From Bolinopsis microptera (Eukaryota; Ctenophora; Tentaculata; Lobata; Bolinopsidae), in NCBI RefSeq assembly GCF_026151205.1, contig NC_087077.1, positions 19,072,975 to 19,136,974 of the forward strand: a DNA stretch of 64,000 nucleotides, in the 5' to 3' direction. Below are positions 35,210 to 47,956 of the stretch, in pieces (position 1 is the stretch's first letter; every line of letters begins with the position of its first letter). The translations under genes and the position numbers were made by a program. The notes below the pieces were generated by a model that made no database searches, was not told the DNA's origin, and saw only the letters and a program-made list of their open reading frames with translations.

Positions 35210-36929
35210 AAGTAAAATGTCCGAGGGTGATGACTGAGGGTGTTGCTGATTTGATACTATAGTATTGCAGTGTAAGGATCGGATGGGGTGTAATTAAGGA
35301 CCCTGGTGGAATGGTGCTGATTGGTACTGTAGTAACTGGCATTATAACTGTTGGTTACATGGTTACTAAAAAATGGTGAGAGGCCGACAACAGGCCACTG
35401 CAGTGTTGCACAAGATCGCGTATACAGACAGACGATGGTTGACGGCTCAATATCCTTGAGCTATGATCGACTGATCCGTCAGGGTATGATTGATCATTCA
35501 TTTTCTCTTGCTTCCAATCATTTTCGTCAATTCTTGTTGAAACAATATCGACTCAACATGGAATCTTATTCGTTTTGGAAGGTGAGCCCTCGTGCGTCAC
35601 AGTTAACGTCGAATTGTGATGTTCTTTTAGTGAATATTCCAGCTCGAGAGAGTCAGATATGATTTACACCGTTCTAACACTTGGTGGCATTCCTTAGAGG
35701 TAAGTTACTGTTTGTACTCCTAGACAAGCGTATGGATGAGGTTCTGATTTGGTTGCTTCTGAATTGATAAACCCTCCCGTTTAGTAGCTTAATAGGGGTT
35801 AACAATTTTTCATGACAAAACCTTTTTTCGAGATAAAGACACATTGTTGTTGTTATCTCGTTGAAGGTAGTTTAGATCACCTTGTTCCTGTTTTTAGGGA
35901 TTCCTGATTAGATCAGTTTAAATCAGTGCTGGTATTTAACTTGGGATTTGCAAATCCACAGTTTCAATTCTTAAACAACCTTAGAGTTTAAGAAATAAGA
36001 GTCCTATGATCCTCCTAGCTGGTGTGAAGCATCCGCAAAAGACGTTTAATCTTTTTATGTGGTGTTTCAGTTTCTGAAGATGTGGACTGATTTATCTAGT
36101 TGACAGCGTCGTTTCAGTTTACATTGTGTTTATCATTCCTTCCAGAAGTCGTTCAGAATCTGAACTGTAGAGGAAACACCTGCAGAGAGAAAATTGTTAA
36201 CCCAAAGAAATAAATACAAGGGAGATATATACGTATACCATAGGTTTTCTCATAATTAAATTTCCAGCATATAATACGACTGAAATTTCCATCCCATCAC
36301 TGTTCAGTAGTTTTTTTGTTCAAGTGGGTACTGGTACAGGGAACTGGTAGGTACCATAAGTAATTATGCCTAAAATAAATTACCATAATATAATATACTT
36401 ACTGTGATTTATAATATAATTTGCTAAAAACAACACATAAAAAATAAATTACGGCAGCAAACTTACATTAATATGATTAAATATAAGTCCACAACTGCGA
36501 ATTGTAAGGAATCGGAATCCATAAATAATGACTGCTAAATCAGTAAAACAATAGATAACTACCGGTTTTCAGCCACAATTGATCTGTATCTGGTATGCAC
36601 TTCTTCTCATGTCAACTCCTTCATGGCTTTCAGATATCAAGATATTCTGTACTGATCTTTAAGGTCCATCCAAACACTTTACTGTCATGGTGTTCTTAGT
36701 TAGAGAATTTTCCCTGAAGATTATCTGCCGACATTGAACCGGTATTGTGAGCAGCGGGTTCTTGGTTTTCACGAGGTTGGATCAGCTTCTTTTTTACGTA
36801 GTGCTTGACCATTTAATAGAAGTCTGCTAGTTCTTTGCCATTGCTCTTTAGAAATCTTTCGAATTTGTCGTCTGGATTGACAATCTCAACTCTTCATCTG
36901 CAAGTTGAAATAAGTTTTAGATAATTAAA
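35210..36929. other. Gene-poor region
   Basis: A plus-strand open frame of 103 codons at 35351-35662 has no recognised domain and no neighbouring exon structure. The remainder is AT-rich and unremarkable. Confidence 0.4.
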
Positions 36930-37150
36930 AGCCGCATGTACACCTGTTCACTGCAAGGACACACTGTCATGTACACCCTGTCACTGCAATGGACACACTG
37001 TCATGTACACCTCGTCACTGCATGTACACACGGTCATGTACACCCTGTCACTGCTGTACACACTGTCATGTACACACTGTCATGGACACACGTCACTGAT
37101 GTACATACTGTCAATGCATCATGTACACACTGTCATGTACACGCTGTCTC
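36930..37150. repeat. Minisatellite of TGTACACACTGTCA-type units
   Basis: Irregular tandem copies mixing CATGTACACAC, CTGTCATG and CCTGTCACTGCA words. The 74-codon frame across it is a repeat translation, not a gene. Confidence 0.8.
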
Positions 37151-37159
37151 TGTACTATG

Positions 37160-38570
37160 ATTATAAATTTGGACTATAGTTTGTATTGAATTTAAGCCAG
37201 AAATCAAATTGCACCACCGAGTCCTACAGGAGTCTTCAAGCATCTAGGATCCAAGACATTTTTATCGAATTTCCCCAGACTAAGCTAGAATCCTCCACCA
37301 ATCCTCAGTGTGTAAGCTCCCTCTCTCTCTAATCATGAACCGAAAACATTGAACAATCGATCCCATTGTTTGAAAATTCACTGAAATTGATGTGGCAGTG
37401 GTTAACGGTTTAATAAAAACCCCACTAAAAATAATCTACGAATGAAATAGAATATATGACTTGAACATAATTAAATAAAACACCAAAGCTAAATTTTCAA
37501 TCTATAAAGCAAGACATTCAAAAGGACTATGTAAAAAATCATATCTTGTAACATAGTATTTTATGAACGACAGATAATATATAACGCTGCTCAAGCAAAA
37601 CGTTTTAAAGCACATACATATACCCTACCTCCCTTTGGATGCTCTCCTTTAACTCGATCACAAGATAGCAATGCGCTTATCGTTCTTGCAGCATTGCTTT
37701 TTTTCACCCTGGGTCAGTTTCACAGGACTAAGAAATATATTCCTGCTTTTCTCCAGAAATAGATTCTTTGCTGCTAATCCATTCGCTTTTCTTGTGAATA
37801 AGAACTTGAGTTCAGATCTGTCTAAGTTATTTCTTTGAGAGATGATACGCTTTTTGAGTTTTACGAGTGATGCTTTCGTTTTGAAGACAACTCAGTTTAT
37901 CTACTTCAGATTCAATATTTTTGTGGGAACTGTACCGGAAGAATCGGAAGCGCTTTTTTTCTTCAAGTTCTCTGGCGCAATTTTCACTTAAAGTTTTCGG
38001 CAGTTTTTTTGCCTTCTTTATCGTTGTCCACAAATTCCATCATCTAAATAATGTCTTGATTAAAGTAACATCATCTTTAATTCATCCATCTGAAATAACC
38101 TCCACTTTCATTCTTTCCTTCCTATTCAGTTTCACGACATTCCTGGTGTCCACATGTCCATCAATCTGAAATAACTTCCTCTTTCATTCTTTTTCCTTCC
38201 CATTCATTTTCTCGACATTCCGGGTACCTTGAGAATATAAAATCTTTAATTAGGCCTGCCATTTGTTATTTTTGAATGGTGTGTGAATACAATTGATAGA
38301 TATCAACATTAAATAGAAAGAATCCACTTTTTTATAAATCAATAAATTATAAAAAGCATTTACATGCAGATAAAAATGAGTACATTTCAATATTCGTTCA
38401 TTGGAAATCAACATTAATAAAAAGAATCCACATTGTTTATAAATCAAGTAAATTATATAAAGCATTTACATATCAAAGCTAAATGATACATTTCAATATT
38501 TCTGTTCATTGCTGCAAGACAAACTAGACCGAGTTTCTTGATTTGGTTATAGAATCGTACCTACTACTTA
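37160..38570. other. AT-rich region, no gene recognised
   Basis: A diverged direct repeat lies at about 38310-38500 (AAAAGAATCCAC ... TATAAATCAA ... AAAGCATTTACAT, twice). No conserved coding motif is seen on either strand. Confidence 0.45.
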
Positions 38571-38575
38571 TAATA

Positions 38576-38745
38576 CAGTAAAACCTCGATTATACCGTGC
38601 CCTGATTTACCTCAAAACCGTTTACCGCGGCCATTTCCATAGTTCCATTCCCCAAATAGGCTGAACATACTTAATGAACAATTAAAACCCCGAGTTACCG
38701 CGGCCCCATTTTCTCGGGGAATTACTATACCTAGAATTAGATCCC
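38576..38745. mobile_element. pogo/Tigger-like TIR fragment
   Basis: CAGTAAAACCTCGATTATAC at the left, preceded by TA, matches the typical pogo/Tigger terminal sequence. Within 110 bp the related words CCCCGAGTTACCGCGG and CTCGGGGAATTACTATA appear. A diverged similar end, CAGTAAAACCTCCTACAAAG, occurs at about 46997. No transposase is present. Confidence 0.4.
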
Positions 38746-39424
38746 TTAGATTTTCTATAGTTACAATATGCGAGCTCTCATAGCAAAGGTTGCACTGAAT
38801 AATCCAAGCCTTAAACACTACAGGTGACATGATAACATGGATGATGTATGGGGTTAATTGTGATCCAGCTCTATCCAATCATTATTACAATCAACACTTA
38901 AGTCCGGATTTAGAAATTAAACTTATCTAACTGAGCAAAAGTGAATTACTAATTGCCATGCACACTGTAAGAGCTCCAATAGCATGTGGTAAAACTGAGT
39001 TGGATGAATTATACAAGTTACGCCGTGTTCACTTGAAAGATGGTTACGGTAATATTAGCTGAGGCAAAACATCACCACGTTAAAATTTTCGTCGCAATTT
39101 ACTTATTTCAGGCTTCAGCTGCGAAAGTAGCCTCCCGCAGATGTTATATGTAAACGACTCCGCGTAATCACATGGAACACGTCATGGTGCTCTGGTCAGT
39201 AATTATGAAAGTCATATATTCACGGTGCTCTCCAATTATGTCTGGAGCCGACTAACCTAACTTACGTTGAGGAGTTATAATTGGTAACACATGTGCGTGT
39301 GCAACTGAATAAAAAACACCTTTATATCATTCCCAACTCGAACCAAGGTTCATTTCAGTTTGTTTCTGATTCCGCCTTATTAAGCTGTTTACAAATGTAA
39401 CTATTCCAACTACCTTCCCCAGAC

Positions 39425-40050
39425 ATGCAATCATCAAATGGCGAAACAAGCTACCCAGACCTCTACATAAGCCTCTCTTCTCCTGCCCAACCCTTATCTC
39501 ACACCCCCCCTAAACTCTCTAGATTTATCAAACACAACATCTCAGACAACCCTCCCTACCCAGGAACCGATTCCTACTCCTAGCTGTGTTCGACCTACTT
39601 GCTTGTGTTTATATCCCCCATTGAATACAGCGAGAGGACCGCAAGGAAGGATAACCCTGGATTATCTGAGAAATCTACAACGGGAATTCGCGAGGAGCAC
39701 TACAAGGGCTACCTTCATGTGAGGCAGGCGTGGTCGTTAGTCCGGGCAGCTATAAAGAATTTATACTTCACACTCTGCCTTGTTATTTTGACCGACTACG
39801 GGCCATTACTCGGTTTTTACAGATCAAATTATCCACTGGAGATAATGGAAGAGGTGTTTTTGGGATTATTGGATCTTGGCCGAGCTTCATATTTGCCTGG
39901 TTTTTCGTTCTTTTTTCAGGAAAGGAGATGAAATCAATCCCAATAGTATTGAATATGCCCATGTTGCCATCATCTTGGAATTTAAAACCTTCTTTTTTCG
40001 GAATCTGTATACATTTTCAAGTTTATGCTCTATCTTAGCTTTTATTTATT
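39425..40050 (+). pseudogene. Possible broken multi-pass membrane protein, unrecognised
   Basis: From an ATG at about 39425 a frame gives MQSSNGETSYPDLYISLS and then stops. Overlapping frames show hydrophobic segments: RFLLLAVFDLLACVYI near 39565 and VFGIIGSWPSFIFAWFFVLF near 39880. Frames change between them, so if this was a gene it has indels. The two segments faintly recall a MENTAL-type four-helix membrane domain, but I would not assign it. Confidence 0.2.
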
Positions 40051-40139
40051 TCGTAGCATTAGTGCAGCTTTTTGCAGTTTTCACGTCTTTTTCTCACTAT
40101 TTGGGAGCTGGTGAAATTGAATAGAATACGTCAATGACA

Positions 40140-41570
40140 ATATTGCAAGGAGAACAGTGTTAACGGAGTTTAAAAAATAATGATAACCAATTTTGGGAGC
40201 GTTGCAAACATAATTGTAATCGTTGCAATAAAGCATATGTTTCAGCTGCTACACCTATAAAGATTTGAATATTGAGGATCGTAAGTTTGGGAAGAAGTAT
40301 GATTGCTCTGATGAAAGGACCAATGCACTGTTTTTTTGTTCACTTTTCCATAACACAGCTATGGTTTCCTTGCTTTTCTTCCAACACTAAATCCAGCCAC
40401 TACCTAGGCTTTCAGCTCCTGAATCAAGAAAATGGTACTGGAAAATCTGCCGGACTCAAACACGACTGTCAACGACATGAAGAAACTCAAAACCATTGAT
40501 GAAATGGCACAGACAGGGACCTCGCTTATTGTTTCTAGATAATAACGTTAAGCATGTTCCTGAGAATTATGACATTTCGACCGGTAACACGATTGCTGGG
40601 ATAGGACCTATTAATAACTGGATATCTTTTAAATTTAATAACTGTTATTGACTCTATATTAAATATTCGCTGCAGATCGTAAATATACAAATTAAAATTT
40701 AATTTTGACGGCCCCAACGTTAAGTGGCTCTACTATGTTGTGGTTCAGCCGAATTAATATAATGTGTAATCAAGTTTTTTTTCTCGTTTTAGTTGTCATC
40801 CGGCCAAACAATTAAGCAACTTATATTGCAGGACCATTATCAATTGTATATCAAAATATCATTGTAATTTTGCATGGCTGAAATGTAACGCTTGATTGTT
40901 ATATAATAGATGATTAATTGAATTTTTCAAATAAAAAAAAAATCAGAGTTTTTCATTATCATAATCAGTTAATATAGACTCTTAAAGAAAAATATTTTTA
41001 CTCAATGGTAGATTTAAAACAGATTTGTATGGTAAGAACTAATATGTATTATGTATATAATTATATATATATATATAAATAATAAATATTCCAACATTCA
41101 TTATTCTAATTTGGCACTGAGGATTGTATTGTTTTGTACATACTAAAAAAACCCCCATATCAAGAAACGGATCGTTTGCCCCCCATTTTTGAGTGTTTCA
41201 TATTTTGTTCGCTTATATATAATATATTAATACATTATATATAATATTTAAAGAAGAAACAAAAAACCTTAACTCCAATCATGTGCTCCAAAAGTCCGAC
41301 CGTATTTATTTAAACACGTGGATTGCAGAAGCAATGGCCAAGAATGAAAAATACTATGCAGCTCTGTAAGACACACTTCGAAACTTATGCAAACTTCCAA
41401 TTTATGCAGATTTAAACGTCTCTTATATCAATTAATCCACTTCATCTTCATATTCTTATGGATGTGACTATTCTTGTCAACACCTCTGGGTTTGGGGGGA
41501 CTGGGGTGGGTTGTGGTGGTGTGTTTTTTCTTCCAATCTGGATCCATCTGACCTGTTGCATTGAGGTTGA
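40140..41570. other. AT-rich intergenic DNA
   Basis: No gene, TIR pair or RNA recognised. A simple (TA)n run lies near 41060. Confidence 0.5.
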
Positions 41571-41655
41571 GCTCCAGAATGGCTTGTATTTGAGGTTGAG
41601 GCCTCCAGAATGGCTTGTATTTGAGGTTGAGCCCTCCAGAATGGCTTGTATCACG
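41571..41655. repeat. 31-bp tandem repeat, about three copies
   Basis: CCAGAATGGCTTGTATTTGA followed by GGTTGAGGCCT, three times with small changes, on the plus strand. Confidence 0.85.
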
Positions 41656-41978
41656 ACTCTTTTCTTTTTGAATACTGTAATACACTCCCTTACATCAGCT
41701 GCATACTTTTCTGGAAAGTAATTTTAAGTTATGATTAAACCTGCCAAAAAAAATGATATCATAATTTCAGACAGCAACTCAGAGGCAATCTAAACACCCA
41801 ATACGCACTTCTTACCGCACTATCGTTCGTTATTAATTAATCCCTCAACAGACAAAATTGAGACTAATATATTATATTAAAGCTATAGTTAGACCATGTG
41901 TAGAATTTACAATATTGAACACTGTGCCTCCATAATATGCTCATCAATCAGCATAAGCCCATAATCCTGCCCATCTTA

Positions 41979-42215
41979 GTGACGTCACAACACGTGGTGG
42001 TGGACGTCACTTCACGTGGGTGTGACGTCACAACACGTGGTGTGACGTCACACACGTGGTGTGACGTCATAGGCTGGGTAATTGACGTCCACAACACGTG
42101 GTGTGACGTCGACAACACGTGGTGTAGACGTCACAACACGTGGTGTGACTCACAACACTGTGTGACTATAAGGCGGGGTCGAGTGACGTCACAACACGTG
42201 GTGTGACTCACTAAT
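41979..42215. repeat. CRE/E-box satellite (GTGACGTCACAACACGTGGT)
   Basis: About ten tandem copies of a unit of about 20 bp, each combining the palindromic CRE TGACGTCA with the palindromic E-box CACGTG. The pair together is almost self-complementary. Copies differ by one-base indels. It lies about 700 bp beyond the 3' end of the J-domain gene. Confidence 0.85.
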
Positions 42216-42909
42216 TAGCCCCAGTCATCTGCCCATTCTTATTGTGAAAATGAATTGCAAAAACTTCTATTCGGGATTAATTCTAGAATTATACATCTCA
42301 TGTAAACATTACCCTTGCAAGAACTATTTGTTGTGTAAAACTCATGAAACGTGTGCGGCAACGATAGAACTACGCTGTCGAATAATCCAACTACGAGTAC
42401 CATAAGGCTGAAATTTTTATTTATTTTTAAAACTGAAAGATTTGGCGGTGTTTACTGGTCACCAAATATGCCACACATAATATTAAAAGGTTTAAGGTAT
42501 TGCGAAATCGCACTTATTTGCAAAATATTACCGCACCTATAATATGTTTGCCTCTGAGACACATTTTCGCTTGTTCATATACACTACGTCAGCTAGGTAG
42601 TATATATAGGTAATAATATCTAATTAATACTAAAATCACACATGACAACAACAACCTAACTAATTAAATAATTATTAACTTACTTATAGTAAGCTATACT
42701 AAACTTACACGTTCACGTCTGTCTGACCAAAACAAAAGGTGTTAATCAGATATACAGTATAGCACTAAGCAATAGCTCCGGCCACCTCCTTATTCTTTAA
42801 TTTTCAACAGATTCCAAATTCTCAATACAACAGATCCCAAGTAATATAAAATCAAAATGATAAAGATGTTAGAACAAAATCCTTACAAATAAAATAGAAG
42901 AATTGAAAC

Positions 42910-45900
42910 TTATTCAGGTTTATCTTCAACAATGCCATTCAGTCCATTATTGGCATCTTTCTTCTCTTTTACAGCATATCGATCCATCAGTTCTCTGACT
43001 TCCTGAGCTTCTCGCTGTCGTCTTAAGTACTCCCTCTCCCTCGGATCATTATTCACCATTCTGGCTGCCATTATACTGTCGAGGGGTGTTTGGCCATTTA
43101 TCTGGTCAGATTCACGGTTTCTTCTGGATGCAGAGCTGAAAACGGGTGAGTACACATTGCAAGGCTGCCAAGGCAAACAAATCTGTCAATATGAACTTAA
43201 ACACTGTTGTCATAAGAGCAACTAAAAATATTTGTTAAGTTCACAATTGAAATAAGTTCAGGAGCAAATGAAAAGCCGAGTACAAAAGGTAAATTTGACG
43301 AGTATAATGAAAACAGAAACAGTTCAAAGGAGCTATAGCTTATGTTCAATATTCATATATTACACCACAGTTTTCCAATTTCTCCGGGAAAACTTTTAAG
43401 GAGATGGCCGGCTATTTTAAAAACCTCAAAACTTTATGCAACCATAAAACACCGAACAAATCACAATATAAAGTTTTGTAATGTAAAACTGTAAAACTCA
43501 CAGACGCAGATTTCCAAAGAATATCCACAGAACTATATATGCAAACACTAGTCGTGCTATAATACGGTCCCATCGTGCCCCTCTTACTTTGGCTTCTTTT
43601 TCGAAACCTGTGCCGCCAAATTTTGATTGATATTGCTTTCTCTGGGCCCTGAAAAATACAGAATTGTTGAAGGAAATAGTCATCACTTCTTAATAACAAA
43701 TCAGAGGATGAGAAGGCAAAATTATATTTCCAAATGATTTAAATAATATAGTTCAAATTATAAAATTTGTATGCATTATGATTTCAGTGATTTCAATGAT
43801 GGCTCCTTTCAATTAGCATTTGCAGATAATAATTAATGAAGTTTAAATCTTTAAAATCCCTTCTCGAACAACTTTTGCCAGTGGAGACTTTTCACTCTTT
43901 TTTAGTTACATATGATAATATTATGAAAAATTCCTAATAACCTGAGCATTTCCTGCACCATATCATGAAGAGGATCATTCCTTGCACCACCAGCTCCACC
44001 TGATGCTCCTGTAAACCTGCTGTAAATGCATAAAAATTAAGATATAATTATTGGATATCACAGTATTTATAGTGTATATAATCATGATCTATGATATAAT
44101 ATTTTTTCCGTTCACCCTTTCGTAAATTTAAGGCAATAGTGAAAGGTTACGAATGGACGTTTTTGCAGAAAAACGTGGATTTTGGTTTAATAATAATGTT
44201 ACCTACACAAATTCTTCTAAGTTTTGACATAACTTTACCTGTTACCAAAAGAATTATTTCTAGGGGGCATTCCAGCATGGCCGGTAAATGGATGTTTTGG
44301 CATTGGATTACCATAAGCCTGTGCATGAGCAGCTCGCTCCATTTGAGTATATTCTGCCTTCTTCTTAGTGTCACTCAAGATGGAATAGGCTTCTTGCAGT
44401 TCCTGGAACTCTTTTGTCTTCTTTTCATTGTCAGGAAACAAATCCGGATGACACTGAAATAATGACATTACTTTAATTGCAATTATGAACCCAATGGAAC
44501 AGATTACATGCATTGTGGAATATATCTTTGACCGATTTATAATAAAATTCATGTTTTATTTTTCAAAGTTGCTTGTTTAATTTATAAAAATTAAAGCTCA
44601 ATAATTATCTAGTTCTTGTACCTTTTTGGCTTTCGCTATGTAGGCTTTTTTGACATCTGATTTGGAGGCACTTTGTGGTATATCTAAGACTTGATAAGGA
44701 CTTCTGGTAGTTGATAATAAACGCCTGAAAGTGCAGTGCTGGATGTGAAAACAGTACGGGTATTTGCCTCACAGAATGGCCAAAAAAAAGGAAGGTCTCT
44801 CAAAGTGATTGATTGGGAACTGGGTTTTACTACCCCAGTTAATGTTTACTAAAAATAGATATTGAACAGCAATTTAAAATTGTAAATATACATATAAAAG
44901 TATGTATAAAGGCTGCACCAGCTGACTAAGAGTAATGAAACAGCGATCTCTGAACAAGATTCGCCTAAAACCAGATTAATCCCTTGAAAACTATACAGTT
45001 TTGTATAAGTGAAATAAAATGGTTAGATCCTTCGACAAAAACTAAGCACACAGAAGACAAATACTCATAGAGCTAAACTTTTTGATTTGCTCACAACACG
45101 AAAAATATTTAGAAACTCATTTTTGCCTCTCAAGGCTACAAATCTTCCCTTCACGAATGAAGAGTTTTTTGTCCTTCTCAATACCAGCTCTTCTTTTTAG
45201 CTCTAGGACAAGTTCTTTACGCTGAGTCACAAAAGTCACAAAACACACTTTATTCCAGTTTTTATCTCATAAGAAGCTAAGTTGACACTCATATTTTTCT
45301 TCCCGGGGGTTCATTTAATCTCATAACCATTTTTTCTTTGAGAAAAATTGGCCGGACAATCTTCCTCGAAAAAAACATGCCTCACAGAATGGCCAAATCT
45401 GAATTTCTATAATTTTGTTGATGGAGATACTTTTTAAATTTCTATCACCACACGTTCTTAGAAAACCTATTAAGGAATGGGGTAATAACCTAAAACTCAC
45501 GAAAAAACTGAGCTGTGAAAAATTATTTCACAAAAAAGAAAAAATGCCTGACAAAATGGCAAAAAAAAAAGAAAACGAGAAAATTTTATTTTTCTAAAAC
45601 CTTTGGCTCTTGTTTCAGGCATGCTGCTGGTATTAATATGCCTTGTTAACACCCCCATATAGGTGAAATTTCTTAGAACTGAATAAAAAGGGCATAATTT
45701 CCTACACCAAAAATGGCCATTTTGTGTGGCGTTGTTCATATTCCCTGATTTCATGATTTATAACCTTCATTCGGCTGTAAAAACACTCCATCTGGGGTGT
45801 TATTGTATAATAAATAGCTTGTGAATACTTTAGACTTATGGTTTCATTGAATAAAAGGAGTTTTAAATTTTGGCCATTTTGTGAGGCATATTTTGGCCAT

Positions 45901-46717
45901 TTTGTGAGGCGTTTAGCCATTTTAAAATTTTGTTTCAGATTCCTAAATTGAACAATGTTCGTTTTGTTTGATGAATACTATTCTTTAAACATCTTCTGTC
46001 ATACTGGTGCCAGAAGTTCTCACCAAAATGCAAACTTAGTTCAAAAATTTGAAAACAAATTTTGTGAGGCATATTTTGGCCATTTTGTGAGGCGTGTAGC
46101 CATTTTAGCATTTTTTTCTTCCTATATTGAACAATGTTCGTTTTTTTTTGATGAATACTATTCTTTGAACATCTTCTGTCATACTGGTGCCAGAAGTTCT
46201 CACCAAAATGTAAACTTAGTTCAAAAATTTGAAAACAAATTTTTCAGTGCTCAAAATTTCTACATAAACAGTCATATTTATGCCAGAAAATGTGGTCCTA
46301 GTTAATGATTTCACCACAGGAAGTGTTGCCAGAAGACTTTTGTTTCATATGGTATCCACAAAACCTACCAGTCTTTTATAAAAAATTAGTTACAAAAACA
46401 TTTACAAATTTGGCCATTCTGTGAGGCTAGCCATTCTGTGAGGCATTTACCCGTAAGGAGTAAAATCAAATTTCAGATAAAGATTTTGATTTGTTGGACG
46501 AAAAGGAACTCATTTAACTCCTATCCAGGAACTTTCCATCACGATTACATGATTTAAAAAACATATATTTCAACCATTGTGGTCTCCAGCAAACTAGAAG
46601 CCTAGTGACTGAGTACTATGTTGTAAATATACAATCAATTTAATTATAATTCTAATAATTCTAATAAATTTACCGTAAGAGAATTCTCCTTCTTTCATGC
46701 TGGAATATACGAAGCAT
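42910..46717 (-). CDS. Mitochondrial J-domain (DNAJC4/DNAJC30-like) protein, complete
   Basis: Six minus-strand exons (46717-46674, 44724-44622, 44453-44239, 44019-43942, 43648-43502, 43135-42910) have GT/AG borders and matching phases and give 270 residues. The N-terminus MLRIFQHERRRILLRRLLST is Arg-rich without acids apart from one Glu, a good mitochondrial presequence. A J domain follows: YQVLDIPQSASKSDVKKAYI, then the Hsp70-stimulating HPD motif (KKCHPDLFPD), then FQELQEAYSILSD. A Gly-rich linker, one hydrophobic segment (IIARLVFAYIVLWIFFG) and a charged tail complete it. The layout (single J domain, one C-terminal membrane span) resembles DNAJC30 and DNAJC4, though the tail after the span is long. 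It would recruit mitochondrial Hsp70 at a membrane. Intron 1 is almost entirely a TIR element. Confidence 0.85.
44757..46453. mobile_element. TIR element, CGGGTA ends, inside DNAJC-like intron 1
   Basis: The left end is TA|CGGGTATTTGCCTCACAGAA. The right end, on the other strand, is TA|CGGGTAAATGCCTCACAGAA. The word GCCTCACAGAATGGCC or its inverse recurs many times inside, at about 45380, 45710, 45885, 46080 and 46415. A tandem duplication of about 180 bp lies at about 45890-46064 and 46070-46243. No transposase is seen. It occupies 1,697 of 1,949 bp of the intron and starts 32 bp from the exon 2 acceptor. It shares the TA-flanked CGGGTA terminus with the elements at 2077 and 7724. Confidence 0.7.
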
Positions 46718-47059
46718 TTGCAGCTTCACACATCAATGTAGAGCTATGGTTATCGTGCCAGGGTCAATCCATGAACTATTAAACTGTAACATTTAATTCT
46801 CCATTAGAAGGTTAACAAATCTGTGGGTTTAAACAATAATAATGAAATAATGGAGGATATATGAAATATTTAACCGAAACTCATAAAGTCCTGAAATAAG
46901 TGCAGGTTACAATTTAATGAAGCATCAGAGGGGGGCAATTTCTTCCCCAAATTTTAAGCCTCTTCTTGCAGAAAATCAATATATTATAAATTATACAGTA
47001 AAACCTCCTACAAAGGTACATATGACCATTTCTCTGGTATTATAAGCTATAACACACCA

Positions 47060-47640
47060 GTTTTCCCTAATGATTGAACATCAGAATCCAAATGTCTTGA
47101 ACAACTACTGACCAGTCTAAAACCTTACACTCTTGGGAAAACTAATTGAAAGCGAAGTACTAAGAAGGCTACAGGAGCATATGATAATAACCTAAATTGT
47201 CCTGACTCCTGAAAAATATGCTTACAAAAGACATCATAGTTCAAAGAAACTTTTTATTAAGACAGGAAATGATGTCTTGATAGCAGGTGATGAAAGAACT
47301 GCTAGCAGTGATGCTCTAAGACCTGAGCCTTTGATACTGTAAGCCATAACTTGTTGCTCCGTATCTTGAAGCAAGCAAGAAATAAGAATCAAAGAAACTG
47401 CTCTATTTCACCAGCTTCCTTACAGTATTAAACTGGGTAAATCAGCTTCTGAGACCATAACTGAACGATTTGGAGTACCTAAGTGCCCAGTTTTAGATTC
47501 AGATCTTTTCAATTAAATATCGATATCAAATCGTGGTACAGATTTGCGAAAGAATCTGGTTTTTCTATTATTGGTTATATGCACTACGCTGATGATCATA
47601 TATATATATATAACTCTAAAACTCTGGTCACAAGAGCAAC
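47060..47640 (+). pseudogene. Decayed LINE reverse transcriptase
   Basis: Fragments in several frames and in the correct order match non-LTR reverse transcriptase: N-Y-stop-P-V with LTLLGKLIE, YAYKRHHSSKKLF, a GVP motif near 47480, and HYADDH near 47590. Many stops and shifts show it is old and dead. A pogo-like end, CAGTAAAACCTCC, lies just upstream at 46997. Confidence 0.6.
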
Positions 47641-47956
47641 TGCCTAAACGTGCAGAAGTGAAAACAAATAAATAAAATATACTAGCAGTCCTTAATACTC
47701 GTAATAAATAGATTCATTCAATGTCATAAAACTCTTAACCATACACGTGACCAGTAAAATAATTTAATTGGTCTATAGACTACTGTATAAAATTCTCAAT
47801 ATAAAAACTTTATTAACAATAATAAATTAGTTAATGATCATCAAATCATGAAATTTTTCTGTCCCTCAGATCAGGTCAAAGCCCTATTCAACCGACTAAG
47901 AAATTGTTTCTTGTTTTAATACTTTCAACACTACTATATAACAAATAATTTGAGGG

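Noticed and set aside
36936-37160. 74-codon open frame rich in Cys/His/Val
   Set aside because: Direct translation of the TGTACACACTGTCA minisatellite.
39425-40050. MENTAL-domain (STARD3NL-like) gene
   Set aside because: Only two hydrophobic segments in different frames are suggestive; no diagnostic motif, so kept only as a low-confidence broken frame.
44139-44462. 107-codon plus-strand open frame
   Set aside because: Antisense to the J-domain exon, whose splice phases and HPD motif are decisive.
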